From Methanoregula sp. (GTDB taxonomy: Archaea; Halobacteriota; Methanomicrobia; Methanomicrobiales; Methanospirillaceae): a stretch of 64,000 nucleotides of DNA. Under the pieces are notes generated by a model. The model was not told where the DNA came from. It searched no databases and worked only from the letters and a program-made list of their open reading frames with translations. The translations under genes and the position numbers were made by a program. The stretch covers positions 496,001 through 560,000 of the forward strand of contig JBAZQB010000002.1 of the NCBI GenBank assembly GCA_041645435.1, written 5' to 3'. Positions 63,938 to 64,000 of the stretch are shown here, one piece after another (position 1 is the first letter of the stretch; every line of letters starts with the position of its first letter).

Positions 63938-64000
63938 CCTTTTCCTGTACGCGCTGAAAGAAAATTACCCTATCCGATCGGTGAACTATTTGTGGAGCGG

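Overview
The window is a stretch of euryarchaeal chromosome, most likely from a hydrogenotrophic methanogen of the order Methanomicrobiales (Methanoregula-like). The reasons are two methanofuran biosynthesis genes (mfnD, mfnF), an FmdE-family protein, archaeal lipid genes (UbiA prenyltransferase, geranylgeranyl-reductase family, CDP-alcohol phosphotransferase), Pth2 and TruD, the archaeal riboflavin-pathway reductase, many PAS/RitHD-type histidine kinases, DUF2070, and TATA-box promoters. This assignment is inference from gene content. No rRNA, tRNA or CRISPR array was recognised.

Layout. 1-2057: gyrB (minus strand, 3' end cut off by the window), with an unusual insertion of about 55 residues. 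2315-6645: an AT-rich island with a PstI/BsuBI-type restriction-modification pair followed by two unrecognised genes in the same operon. 6974-11612: conserved hypotheticals and an ECF-type Ni/Co transporter operon (cbiMNOQ-like) divergent from nikR, with two operator-like inverted repeats between them. 12337-16463: a metal-chelate or corrinoid ABC importer operon with a methyltransferase gene inserted after the binding-protein gene. 16605-18327: an FmdE-like protein and an orphan cbiMN pair. 19020-20704: a drug/lipid-type ABC exporter. 21286-23674: a surface protein, a 59-residue zinc-ribbon protein and a histidine kinase. 23880-27110: a third Ni/Co ECF system with its own DtxR-like regulator; the same inverted repeat, TTTGG-N7-CCAAA, precedes both of its transcription units. 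27211-37112: sensor kinase, lipid reductase, membrane proteins, a triple-Cache lipoprotein, a TPR lipoprotein and DUF2070.

37267-44211 holds the most striking gene set: two STAS-domain proteins, an RsbW/SpoIIAB-like kinase translationally coupled to a membrane-bound SpoIIE phosphatase (5TM-LYT sensor), and a metallo-beta-lactamase fold protein with a kinase-like tail. This is a bacterial-style partner-switching module in an organism that should lack sigma factors, so its output is unknown. 44299-56397: an orphan ABC ATPase, a repeat-rich membrane protein, NudC, a MerR/GyrI regulator, a 1.1-kaa coiled-coil protein, a glycosyltransferase, UbiA and a thioredoxin-like protein. 57134-63937: pth2-truD, the riboflavin reductase with SppA, a CDP-alcohol phosphotransferase, and mfnD-mfnF.

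The long intergenic spaces from 20.7 kb onward are filled by several families of GC-rich, hairpin-forming repeats (called A, B, C and D here). Family A (about 190 bp, two near-identical, one diverged and one degenerate copy) keeps its helices across copies, with a wobble change, and could be a structured RNA or a non-autonomous mobile element. Family B (about 80 bp, six copies) flanks one A copy in inverted orientation. Most of these clusters lie between convergent genes.
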